A DNA stretch of 51,713 nucleotides from Glaciecola sp. HTCC2999 (lineage in GTDB: Bacteria; Pseudomonadota; Gammaproteobacteria; Enterobacterales; Alteromonadaceae): positions 296,683 to 348,395 of the forward strand of contig NZ_DS989810.1 of NCBI RefSeq assembly GCF_000155775.1, read 5' to 3'. Numbering within the stretch: the first letter of the stretch is position 1; each line of letters opens with the position of its first letter. A model generated the notes under the pieces. That model did no database searches. It saw only the letters and a program-made list of their open reading frames with translations, and was not told the DNA's origin. Made by a program: the position numbers and the translations under genes. Below, in pieces: positions 44,174 through 51,713 of the stretch.

Positions 44174-45720
44174 AATGCACTCCAGTTTTGAGAATTATCT
44201 CTTATCTAGAGTGTCCGAATCAAATCTACCACCTCATTTTGACTATTTACGCTACATCTGCATTAAGCGCTGATATTTTTTATGCCGATAAACAGTTTAC
44301 GCAGCACAATTATGCAAAAGCACTATCTGCTTACAAAAAAGCGACTGAAGTAGGTAACCCGCATGCATATTACCAACTTGGCAGCATGTATTTACAAGGC
44401 TTAGGTACTGAAGCTAACATTTTAGATAGTATAGCGTTCTACTCTTTAGCTGCTGAACAAGACTTTTATAAAGCACAAATGATTTTAGACCAAATTATTA
44501 GTGAATTACCTATTGAGTCTCATCCAAAAATCTTATTATTTATTGAAGAAATTAGTCAAAAATATAGTTATAGCAAGATTCGGGCTAAATATTTTCCTGT
44601 CATTAAAATCTCCTTGTTAGATGATAAAATCATGTTTGATGGTAAAGATTCATTGCAAACAGTATTTCACCCAGAAGATATTGATTTAGAAAGTCTCGAA
44701 ACGAGTAATTCAGCGTCTTTTAGTTTGGACGATGAAGATTCAGATTTTGGCGGTGTTGATGACCCCTTTGGCACAATATTAACACAACAAACGACGCCCT
44801 TTCTTATCATTGATCATGACATAAAAAAAGATGGTTCGATTCACAATGTAAACGATGTCCAAAAGTTTGGGTTACATATGAATTTACTAAATGAATTCAA
44901 ACTTTTTCCATTGCCTAAGCCTGAATTTCAGAATCAACCTACTGAATTTCCTAGTCGTTCTTATTTAGGAGCTGCTTCATTTAGTAAGTTCACTATGTTA
45001 CGTGAAAATGAAAGAATGTACCGTACCATCGTCAAAAAGAAGCAATTCTTTGCTAAACAGAATACGTTAAATGATCAGTTTAATCTCGCTATGCTATTGT
45101 TGAATTTTCCATGGTTAGGTCAAGACGAATATGATGTTGAAAGCATTCTATTAAATCTTGCTGAGCAGGGACACTCTCCAGCGATGTATGAGTATGGAAT
45201 GAAATTATATCGTGAACAAAGAAAACTAGACCAAGCAATTGACTGGATATCAGAAGCAAGTAAATATGGTCTTTCCAGAGCAGAGTATCGATTAGGCACT
45301 ATCCTAGAATCTAGTCCATGGGTAGAAAATGACGAAAAAAAGGCGCTTTTTTGGTATTCATCGGCTTTTGAAAAAAACAACACCTCAGCAGGTATGAGAG
45401 CGACGAGATTATTACTTAACGCTGCAGAACCATCATTGCATAATGTTGACCGGGCAATTGAGTTTCTTGAACGACTAGAAGAAACTGAGTTAAATAACCC
45501 TGAATTTTATTTTTTAAAAGCCTTAGTACATAGAAAGGATAAATATAGAGATATAAGTCTAACAGTGAAATATCTAAGAGATGCCATTTTTAAAGCTCAG
45601 ATAGCAAACTGGGAAACTAATGATTGGGAAGAGTTATTAAATCGAATAACTCAAGGTACTATTTATGTTACAGATGAGAACTAACAAGGTTAAACGTTAG
45701 CTCTCATCTAATAATAAAAG

Positions 45721-48513
45721 TTATAAAGTCACTTCTATTTGATAGCGCCCTGGTCCAATGTTTTGCATTTCACTCATATACGTCTCTTGTCCATTAAGTT
45801 TAAGTATATGTGAGTCTAATATTGGTAAGATAATTGTTGCTGTAGTATTTTTTGGTATCGTAACTTTTAAACTCAATGTTGAATTCAATAATGTCCAGTC
45901 AACACTTACCTTACCTTGAGGGGTGTTATACGAACCGCTGGCGCTTTTTAGTTGCTCTCCAAATTGAGGTTCGATACTAATACTTTTAAAACCTGGCGTG
46001 ATAGGCTTTATTCCAAGTATGCCTTCATAGAACCATCTAGATACAGTACCATAAGCGTAGTGATTTAAAGAGTTCATACCCTCAGGATTAAAGCCATCCT
46101 TTATTGTATAGCTATTCCACCGTTCCCAAGTAGTCGTTGCACCATTATTTATAGAGTAAAACCATGAAGGATAAGTCTCTTTAAAAAGTAAATCATAAAT
46201 AATATCGCTTCGACCAGCTTCTTGTAAAACTTGTGTTAGTAGTGGTGTACCTAAGAACCCAGTACGCAGATGATTATCTGCTAGTTCAATTAAGTCAATT
46301 AATTTATCTACAGCTAACGCTCTTTTCTCTTTTGGAAACAAGTCGTAAGCAAGTCCTAATAAGTAGGTTGTTTGCGTAGGTTTTGCTGAAAGTAAGTTCA
46401 ATTCATTATCAAAAAAAGTCGTTAAAAACGCGGTTTTAATATTTTGATGTAATTTCTGCAAACGACTAATGTCAGCTTCTTTACCAAGTACTTTAGCAGT
46501 GTTAAGGGTTAATGCTACAGAATGCGCAAAGTAGGCAGTACCAATCAAACTAAAATTAGTATCTCCACGGTTTGCACCCTGTCCATCTTCTGATGCAGGT
46601 GCTGAGTAAGGCTGTAACCAATCGCCAAAGGTCGTCATATTAGAAACATACCCTTGGCTTTTCTTTTGGTGATACCCGACCCATCCTAGCATCATCTCAT
46701 AATTATCTGTCAGGACTGTTTCATCCCCAGTCATCATGTAAAGTTCCCAAGGAATAATTGTGACCGCATCACCCCAACCTGATGATGCAAAATTAATCCA
46801 CTCAACAAATGGAACATATAAAGGGATTTTACCGTCATCCCCTTGCTCTTCTCTAATACTTTGCAACCACGCTGACCAAAAGCCATATACATCCGCCATA
46901 TACATTGAAGGAGTGACAAAAACTTGTGCATCACCAGTCCACCCTAACCGTTCATCACGTTGTGGACAATCTAACGGAATATCATAAAAATTACTGCGTA
47001 GGCCCCACGTAATATTCTTGCTTAACTTGTTTAACTTTGGATGAGAACTCGAGAAATTAGCATGAATATTCACATCCGAATGCTGTATCTGTGCAGTTGC
47101 CCAGTCCTTAGTAGGTTGCTTAGTTTGATCATAGCCAGATATTTCTATGTAACGATATCCATGATAAGTAAATGTCGGTTCATATTCGACAACACCATTT
47201 TCACTGGGCATAAAATGGTTAATTGATTTAGCACTACGATAGTTATCAGTATAAAATTCACCTTTATGCAAGGCCTCAGCATAGCGAACCGTAACCTCTT
47301 GACCTACTACAACAGGGATCGATAACCTTGGAACACCGACCATATTTTGACCAAAATCAAATATGACCTTACCTTCATTAACCGAGACGATTTCATATAC
47401 TTGCATTTGTTCTGTAACACGTATTGGTGCGTGTCGTTTTGGTAATATTTGAATATCATCTGTTAACGGTTCAATAATAGATGTCGCCCAGTGAGACGCA
47501 TCAAAATCACTCGTATTCCAACCTTTAATTTCTTTGCCTTGGTCATATTTCTCACCGTCATAAATACTTGCGAATCGGATTGGACCATCTTGGCTAACTT
47601 GCCAACTATCATCAGATACAACGGTTTGTTTTGAGTCATCGGTAAATGTGATTTCTAGCTGTGTCAATAAACGAGCAGGTACTTGATGCTCCGTATCTAA
47701 AAATTTATACACACGGGTTGAATACCACCCCCCAGCTAAACTTGCACCAAGTACATTTTCTCCTTGTGTTAACATTGATGTCACGTCATACGTTAATGAC
47801 TCAATACGGGTATCATATGGAGTCCAACCAGGGAGCATCACATCGTTAGGTGCTACTTCCTGACCGTTGAGATAAGGTTTAAAAATACCTTTAGCACTAA
47901 TGTATAAGCGAGCATGTTTAATTGGTTTATTAATAATAAAAGGTTTTCGTAAGTATTGAGGTGTAGCTAGATTGGACTGATTAGGCGAAATGTCATTACT
48001 ATTTTTCGTTGTATCAGGATGTCCTATCCACTGCCCTAACCAATCCGCATTGCTTAATAAACCTAATTCTATTGATGCGGGCTTACTCCAATTTGACACT
48101 TGCTCTTGTTCGTCCCAAAAACGTACTCGCCAATAAACTTTTTGTCTAGTATTTAACGGGCTACCTTCATATCGAACCCAACTAGTTTGTTCGCTTTGCA
48201 CCTTTAGCGTATCCCAATAATCAGGCACAGTATTAAACAATAAAATATCGCTAGCCACTTGAATTTGATAAGCAGTTTGCGATTGAGCTAGAGCTCTGTC
48301 ATCTATTTTCCATGAAAAACGAGGTTGTGATTCATAATATCCTAAAGGATTTTCAAAACCTTCACCTACAATTAAGTTTACTGGGGCATCAGCTAAAGCT
48401 CGGTTTGTTAAATGTTGGCTATCATAAATGTCAGAACAAGCTACCATTGACAGAGACGCTATACTCAGACTGATAACTAGTATTGTGAAATTGGATTTTA
48501 TTTTTGATAACAT
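45721..48513 (-). CDS. GH78 alpha-L-rhamnosidase lipoprotein (copy 2)
   Basis: 930 aa with a lipoprotein signal (ASLSMVACSD). The domain plan matches copy 1: N-terminal strands RFSWKIDDRALAQSQTAYQI and VYWRVRFWDEQEQVSNW, carbohydrate-binding N-domain (HARLYISAKGIFKPYLNGQE), then the (alpha/alpha)6 catalytic domain. Here the acid motif is the classical DCPQRDERLGWTGDAQ (about residue 520), and the base region is TTWERWNSYTIKDGFNPEG (about 795). YGTVSRWFYEGILGI follows. Copy 1 has RERAGW in place of RDERLGW, which implies different subsites. It is convergent with the broken Sel1 gene and appears monocistronic. Confidence 0.94.
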   Translation of the reverse strand: MLSKIKSNFTILVISLSIASLSMVACSDIYDSQHLTNRALADAPVNLIVGEGFENPLGYYESQPRFSWKIDDRALAQSQTAYQIQVASDILLFNTVPDYWDTLKVQSEQTSWVRYEGSPLNTRQKVYWRVRFWDEQEQVSNWSKPASIELGLLSNADWLGQWIGHPDTTKNSNDISPNQSNLATPQYLRKPFIINKPIKHARLYISAKGIFKPYLNGQEVAPNDVMLPGWTPYDTRIESLTYDVTSMLTQGENVLGASLAGGWYSTRVYKFLDTEHQVPARLLTQLEITFTDDSKQTVVSDDSWQVSQDGPIRFASIYDGEKYDQGKEIKGWNTSDFDASHWATSIIEPLTDDIQILPKRHAPIRVTEQMQVYEIVSVNEGKVIFDFGQNMVGVPRLSIPVVVGQEVTVRYAEALHKGEFYTDNYRSAKSINHFMPSENGVVEYEPTFTYHGYRYIEISGYDQTKQPTKDWATAQIQHSDVNIHANFSSSHPKLNKLSKNITWGLRSNFYDIPLDCPQRDERLGWTGDAQVFVTPSMYMADVYGFWSAWLQSIREEQGDDGKIPLYVPFVEWINFASSGWGDAVTIIPWELYMMTGDETVLTDNYEMMLGWVGYHQKKSQGYVSNMTTFGDWLQPYSAPASEDGQGANRGDTNFSLIGTAYFAHSVALTLNTAKVLGKEADISRLQKLHQNIKTAFLTTFFDNELNLLSAKPTQTTYLLGLAYDLFPKEKRALAVDKLIDLIELADNHLRTGFLGTPLLTQVLQEAGRSDIIYDLLFKETYPSWFYSINNGATTTWERWNSYTIKDGFNPEGMNSLNHYAYGTVSRWFYEGILGIKPITPGFKSISIEPQFGEQLKSASGSYNTPQGKVSVDWTLLNSTLSLKVTIPKNTTATIILPILDSHILKLNGQETYMSEMQNIGPGRYQIEVTL

Positions 48514-48827
48514 ATATCACTCTTAACTAGATTACTAAAAACTATCACACCATCCTGCATTAAAATCAAAGCAAAAACAATCATAATAAGTCAATAATTA
48601 TCATGCCTATTTATCCGATAAAAGTTTTACCTATCAGAAAATAACTTCTTTCACAGAACCTGAAACGAATGAAGGGGTAGAAAAAGATACAGCTAATGTT
48701 AAGGGATGTTACAACCTGAATTGTTGCAATAATTAAACTGATTAAGTATCAATCGTAGAACAGAAACTTGATAAAGTCTGATCTAATTGTGGGAATCATC
48801 AATAAGTAGATTTTTTCTTATTGATGA
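48514..48827. other. Intergenic region upstream of GH78 copy 2
   Basis: 314 bp that must hold the GH78 promoter. No gene is recognised. A hairpin occupies its right end (48796-48827). Confidence 0.5.
48796..48827 (-). terminator. Stem-loop after the DUF1501 gene
   Basis: An 11-bp perfect stem, TCATCAATAAG (48796-48806) with CTTATTGATGA (48817-48827), has a 10-nt loop and sits immediately after the DUF1501 stop codon. It lacks a U-run on the minus-strand transcript, so it may be an RNA-end stabiliser or a weak terminator. Confidence 0.45.
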
Positions 48828-50000
48828 CTAAATTAATAATGATTCTTTGTATGAGTCAACCTGAGGAAACACAATAGCAAGTTCTTCATCGGTGAATCCC
48901 CAATGCTGCTGTAAAATACTGCCAATCCATCCAAACGTATTGGTTGTCGGCATTAAATCTCGATTTTCATATAACTGTTCGTCAGCTAATCCTGGCCATT
49001 GACCTTTTACCATCCCTCCTTTCAGGCTTCCTCCAGCTAAAAACATAGCATTACCGGTTCCATGATCGGTTCCTTTTGTACCGTTTTCTCGGGCAGTACG
49101 TCCAAATTCAGTGGCAACAATCACCACTGTATTAGACCATTGCTCTCCCAGACCTTTTCTCAGTACGTCAATTCCAGTATCCAATTCAGCTAATTTTTGA
49201 TTTAATCGACTCGCTTGTTGATTATGCGTATCCCAGCCGCCTAGCTCTAACATAGCACAATCCACATTATCCGAAGATGTCAGTAACTTAGCGCAATCCT
49301 TAGCAAGGTCTTCGAACTTACCCAACCTACCTTTTTTATTACCTTTCGAATTAACTATCCCTTTTAAAGCGAGTCCCTTGTTCAGATGCATCGATAGCAA
49401 TTCATCATCTTGATATAGTTTTTCCAAAGCTAAGTAAATATCGTTATCCGCATCATTAAGACGAGAAGGAAACCACGTATTGACTTTAGAACTGCTTCTT
49501 AAGCTGATAGGAACAGCTCTTGAAATAGATAACGCTTTTTTATGTTTCACATCAATGGCTCTTGCTAACCATCCACTATCATGGTCAATTATCCCTTTAC
49601 CACTTTCTAAAAAGTCTTGACCATCAAAATGTGAACGTCGTTGATATCCCGAAGACACAGCAACCACAGGTATAAGCTGTTTTGTTTTAAATAAACCATG
49701 CATATTTGACATTGCAGGATGTAAACTAAATCCCCTATCTAGAGGTAAGACTGGAGACGTAAAGCTTTGAGACAAACTAGGTCGTAATGTCGGATAGTGT
49801 TTATCAAAGCTTGGTATCACGGTATGTAATGAATCCAAAGCCCCACGTAATACTATCCATACAATTTTCGGTGATGATGCAGGAGTGTTAATAAGCATAC
49901 TCGCTGACGCTATGCCAGGAAAAGAGAGAGCTGCTATGCCTGTACTCGCTAACTGAATAAACTGACGACGGGTATAACCGTTATTAGTTGTATTTGACAT
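48828..50000 (-). CDS. DUF1501 family Tat-exported protein (second copy)
   Basis: 390 aa. Twin-arginine signal YTRRQFIQLASTGIAAL. Family motifs are IVWIVLRGALDSLHTVIPSF, LELGGWDTHNQQ, VIVATEFGRTAREN and GTKGTDHGTGNAMFLAGG. It is shorter than the copy at 1735 (456 aa). The start lies 3 bp after the DUF1800 stop, so the two are coupled. The function is not established for the family; it is exported and related in fold to sulfatases and phosphatases. Confidence 0.9.
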   Translation of the reverse strand: MSNTTNNGYTRRQFIQLASTGIAALSFPGIASASMLINTPASSPKIVWIVLRGALDSLHTVIPSFDKHYPTLRPSLSQSFTSPVLPLDRGFSLHPAMSNMHGLFKTKQLIPVVAVSSGYQRRSHFDGQDFLESGKGIIDHDSGWLARAIDVKHKKALSISRAVPISLRSSSKVNTWFPSRLNDADNDIYLALEKLYQDDELLSMHLNKGLALKGIVNSKGNKKGRLGKFEDLAKDCAKLLTSSDNVDCAMLELGGWDTHNQQASRLNQKLAELDTGIDVLRKGLGEQWSNTVVIVATEFGRTARENGTKGTDHGTGNAMFLAGGSLKGGMVKGQWPGLADEQLYENRDLMPTTNTFGWIGSILQQHWGFTDEELAIVFPQVDSYKESLLI

Positions 50001-50003
50001 GGA

Positions 50004-51368
50004 TTATCTCCGCAAAAATTCGGGGCTAAGGAATAATAGTGCAAGCGCCTGATGGCGGCTCTCAGCACGAATAACAGATAAATAAGTTGGATGATTGGGT
50101 ATTAATCCTAATGTGTTATTCATCAGATTCTCTGCGTTAACATTTTTTAATGTACCAGTAAGCCTGTAGATCCAATCTATTCTAGACACTAATGCATTTG
50201 CACCTAACCAATCATCTATTTTATCACTATACCCAGCTGGCGTTCCCGCTTTAAAAGGTTGCTGACCGAGCATGCGGATCCCTGATAACAATATATTATC
50301 TTTTACCAATTCAGTGCCTAAGCTTCGGTAAGTAGAAATAATAAATTCACGAGGTGTTTTAAATTTTTGTGGCGATATTAACCAAGCATACTCAGATTCA
50401 AACATACTATGCATCACTGCTTTGATACTACCATTTGTCGCCTTCCAAGCATTATGCATCGAGACCAATAGTTTATCATCTGGTGTTTCACTCACGAAAT
50501 GACATGCAATTTTACGGCAAATATGCGCGATGGTTTGTGGATGATTAGCAAGTGCAGACAACATCATCTGACCTTGCGCAATACCAGTTTGAGAATATCG
50601 CTTACCTAATAGTGTTCGTGTACCGGGTTCATGTGCATTTTTTCTAAATCTAAAGCCTGCGGAATCATCATTGGTTGATTTATCAATGCTCCAGCCACTG
50701 ATCCCTTTAGCCAGCTCAATGACATCGGTTTGTTGATATCCCCCATTTACACCCAACGTATGCAGTTCTAATATTTCCCTGGCGAGGTTTTCGTTTAACC
50801 CCTTGGATTGGCGCTTTTTAGATATCTTAGAATTTGGGCCTACCGATTGTTCATTATTAAGATAAATAATCATAGCAGGATGCTGTTCGACAGCTAAAAG
50901 CATATCTTCAAATGTACCTAATAAATTACTTGCTATTGCCTCTCTTTCTAAAGTCGGTGCTAAGCCAGTCATTAGACGACCGGTTGCTGAAACACTGAAA
51001 TGATTAGAAAAGAAATCGAGTAAACGCCAACTGACACTATGAGGGGATTTAATGGCTCGTTTTAATGAGGCTAAAGAAAGTTGGCGAACCGTTTTTCGGG
51101 CTTGCTCTTTGTTAAACATCGCTTTACTAGAAGCGTTTGTAGAATCTTCTTGGAGTAGCTTTCTATACTCTCTATAGCGCTCATGCTCGGCTATCATAAA
51201 TGACGAATGTGGCAAGCCATCATCAAATGTCACAGGCTGAAGTTGTTGTTTTACCCATATAACAGGGTCCAATGTAGCATGCTGAAGATCATTAGCAATA
51301 GCACCATAACCGAAACGATTAACTGCAATATTTGCCAATGACCAGCCTGTATTTTTTCCACTTAACAT
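50004..51368 (-). CDS. DUF1800 family protein (intact copy)
   Basis: 454 aa of the DUF1800 (PF08811) family. Family segments are IAVNRFGYGAIANDL, PHSVSWRLLDFFSNHFSVSA, MIIYLNNEQSVG, LNENLAREILELHTLGVNGG and RTLLGKRYSQTGIAQGQMML. No signal peptide is evident at the chosen ATG, unlike the lipoprotein copy at 3115-4849. It precedes its DUF1501 partner by 3 bp. Confidence 0.88.
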   Translation of the reverse strand: MLSGKNTGWSLANIAVNRFGYGAIANDLQHATLDPVIWVKQQLQPVTFDDGLPHSSFMIAEHERYREYRKLLQEDSTNASSKAMFNKEQARKTVRQLSLASLKRAIKSPHSVSWRLLDFFSNHFSVSATGRLMTGLAPTLEREAIASNLLGTFEDMLLAVEQHPAMIIYLNNEQSVGPNSKISKKRQSKGLNENLAREILELHTLGVNGGYQQTDVIELAKGISGWSIDKSTNDDSAGFRFRKNAHEPGTRTLLGKRYSQTGIAQGQMMLSALANHPQTIAHICRKIACHFVSETPDDKLLVSMHNAWKATNGSIKAVMHSMFESEYAWLISPQKFKTPREFIISTYRSLGTELVKDNILLSGIRMLGQQPFKAGTPAGYSDKIDDWLGANALVSRIDWIYRLTGTLKNVNAENLMNNTLGLIPNHPTYLSVIRAESRHQALALLFLSPEFLRR

Positions 51369-51464
51369 TATTTATTCAACTAAATGATTTACTCTACTCA
51401 AATATAGATTACGTCTAAATTTGTAAGAATAACATTTAATTTACATATCTTTACATTTTAAATA

Positions 51465-51713
51465 TCAAAGATTTGTGGAACGAACAAAAGGGCGAGATGA
51501 TGATTGATCTTCTGTTGGAAAATCATTTGGTACTGGAATGGATACTGTACCAGTAGCAACCCATTGTACACCTCTTAAAAAGGTAGTGATAAACCCAACA
51601 CTTTCATATGATTCTGATTGATGACCTAGCGTAGTATGAAAAATTCGACCTTGCCCATATGTTAGTACCATTAATGCTGGTTCATGTTTACCAGTACCTC
51701 CTTGTGATACTGA
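51465..51713 (-). CDS. ThuA-like protein, 3' end only (runs off the window)
   Basis: The last 82 codons of a minus-strand gene whose start lies beyond 51713. The visible part reads PALMVLTYGQGRIFHTTLGH and YESVGFITTFLRGVQWVATG, the C-terminal strands and helix of the ThuA (trehalose-utilization, class I glutamine-amidotransferase-like) domain. It ends PFVRSTNL. ThuA-like proteins often appear in sugar loci as possible lyases or oxidoreductase partners; the role here is unknown. Confidence 0.75.
   Translation of the reverse strand, partial: SVSQGGTGKHEPALMVLTYGQGRIFHTTLGHQSESYESVGFITTFLRGVQWVATGTVSIPVPNDFPTEDQSSSRPFVRSTNL

Larger units (their letters stand above)
42977..44236 (-). mobile_element. 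Complete IS3-family insertion sequence, 1260 bp
   Basis: Left end TGACGTGGTCAAC (42977); right end, read inward on the minus strand, TGAGGTGGTAGAT (44236). Both begin TGA and share TTCGGACA; 25 of the first 36 positions match. Flanking TTT copies (42974-42976 and 44237-44239) form a 3-bp target duplication, as expected for IS3. It carries orfA and orfB on the minus strand. It looks intact, and the reconstructable target gene suggests recent insertion. Confidence 0.92.
42940..45684 (+). pseudogene. Sel1-repeat exported protein gene, split by an IS3-family insertion
   Basis: The 5' piece (42940-42976) encodes MKAMIKIVTSTF; the 3' piece (from 44237) encodes LTIYATSALSAD and the rest of the protein. 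Removing the element and one TTT copy joins them in frame to give a normal signal peptide and a 493-aa protein. The mature part has Sel1/TPR-like repeats: AYYQLGSMYLQGLG, YEYGMKLYREQRKLDQAIDW and AEYRLGTILESSPWVENDEK. Such repeats usually mediate protein contacts. A frame from a TTG at 44188 inside the element reads through into the gene (QIYHLILTIYATSALSAD) and might give a shortened, perhaps still exported product. TATAAT at 42907-42912 is a possible promoter element. Confidence 0.88.

Overview
The window looks like a chromosomal segment of a marine, polysaccharide-degrading gammaproteobacterium, most likely Alteromonadales. The reasons are an AT-rich genome, a proteobacterial gltX and tRNAs, a TonB-Xanth-Caul type receptor, TRAP transport, and many exported sulfatases and rhamnosidases. 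I cannot name the species from sequence alone. The core (about 6-49 kb) reads as a polysaccharide utilization locus for a sulfated, rhamnose- and uronate-rich glycan. Ulvan is the best fit; this is inference from gene content.

Layout. 0-5.3 kb: tRNA-Ala, gltX, a DUF1501 gene, a frameshifted DUF1800 gene, and tRNA-Val followed by tandem repeats that copy its 3' end. 5.6-5.8 kb: remnant of an IS3-type element. 6-9.4 kb (+): a beta-propeller lyase of the PL24/PL25 type and a jelly-roll lipoprotein lyase. 9.4-20.1 kb (-): a sugar isomerase, the rhamnose/H+ symporter RhaT, a GH106 rhamnosidase, a sulfatase with a variant active-site motif and a GH78 rhamnosidase. 20.7-24 kb (-): FBPase and class II FBP aldolase (intact), followed upstream by a decayed uronate/KDG cassette: a truncated KDPG aldolase, a frameshifted KDG kinase and a fragment of a KdgF-like cupin. 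24-34.2 kb (-): an exported jelly-roll protein, a TonB-dependent receptor, a FadR-type GntR regulator, a complete TRAP transporter and a second BNR propeller enzyme with GH145-like features. 34.3-42.8 kb (+): a seven-gene operon (DUF4861 lipoprotein, RhaM, a double nucleoside-hydrolase-like exported protein, an exported carbohydrate-binding protein, a sulfatase lipoprotein, and a Tat-exported small subunit plus an FAD/[3Fe-4S] GMC dehydrogenase). 42.9-45.7 kb: a Sel1-repeat gene split inside its signal peptide by a complete IS3-family element with a recognisable 3-bp target duplication. 45.7-48.5 kb (-): a second GH78. 48.8-51.7 kb (-): an intact DUF1501/DUF1800 pair and the 3' end of a ThuA-like gene.

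How the parts fit (inference): lyases and sulfatases open and desulfate the polymer outside or in the periplasm; the TonB receptor takes up oligomers; GH78, GH106 and the GH145-like propeller release L-rhamnose; RhaM and RhaT present and import it; the isomerase beside RhaT probably acts on it; the TRAP system imports an acidic sugar, probably a uronate, under the GntR regulator. FBPase and aldolase support gluconeogenesis from the triose and pyruvate products. The uronate-to-KDPG genes present here are broken, so that step must be encoded elsewhere or be lost. The least explained part is the 34-43 kb operon, which joins a predicted respiratory sugar dehydrogenase to a sulfatase and to an unusual tandem nucleoside-hydrolase-fold protein.
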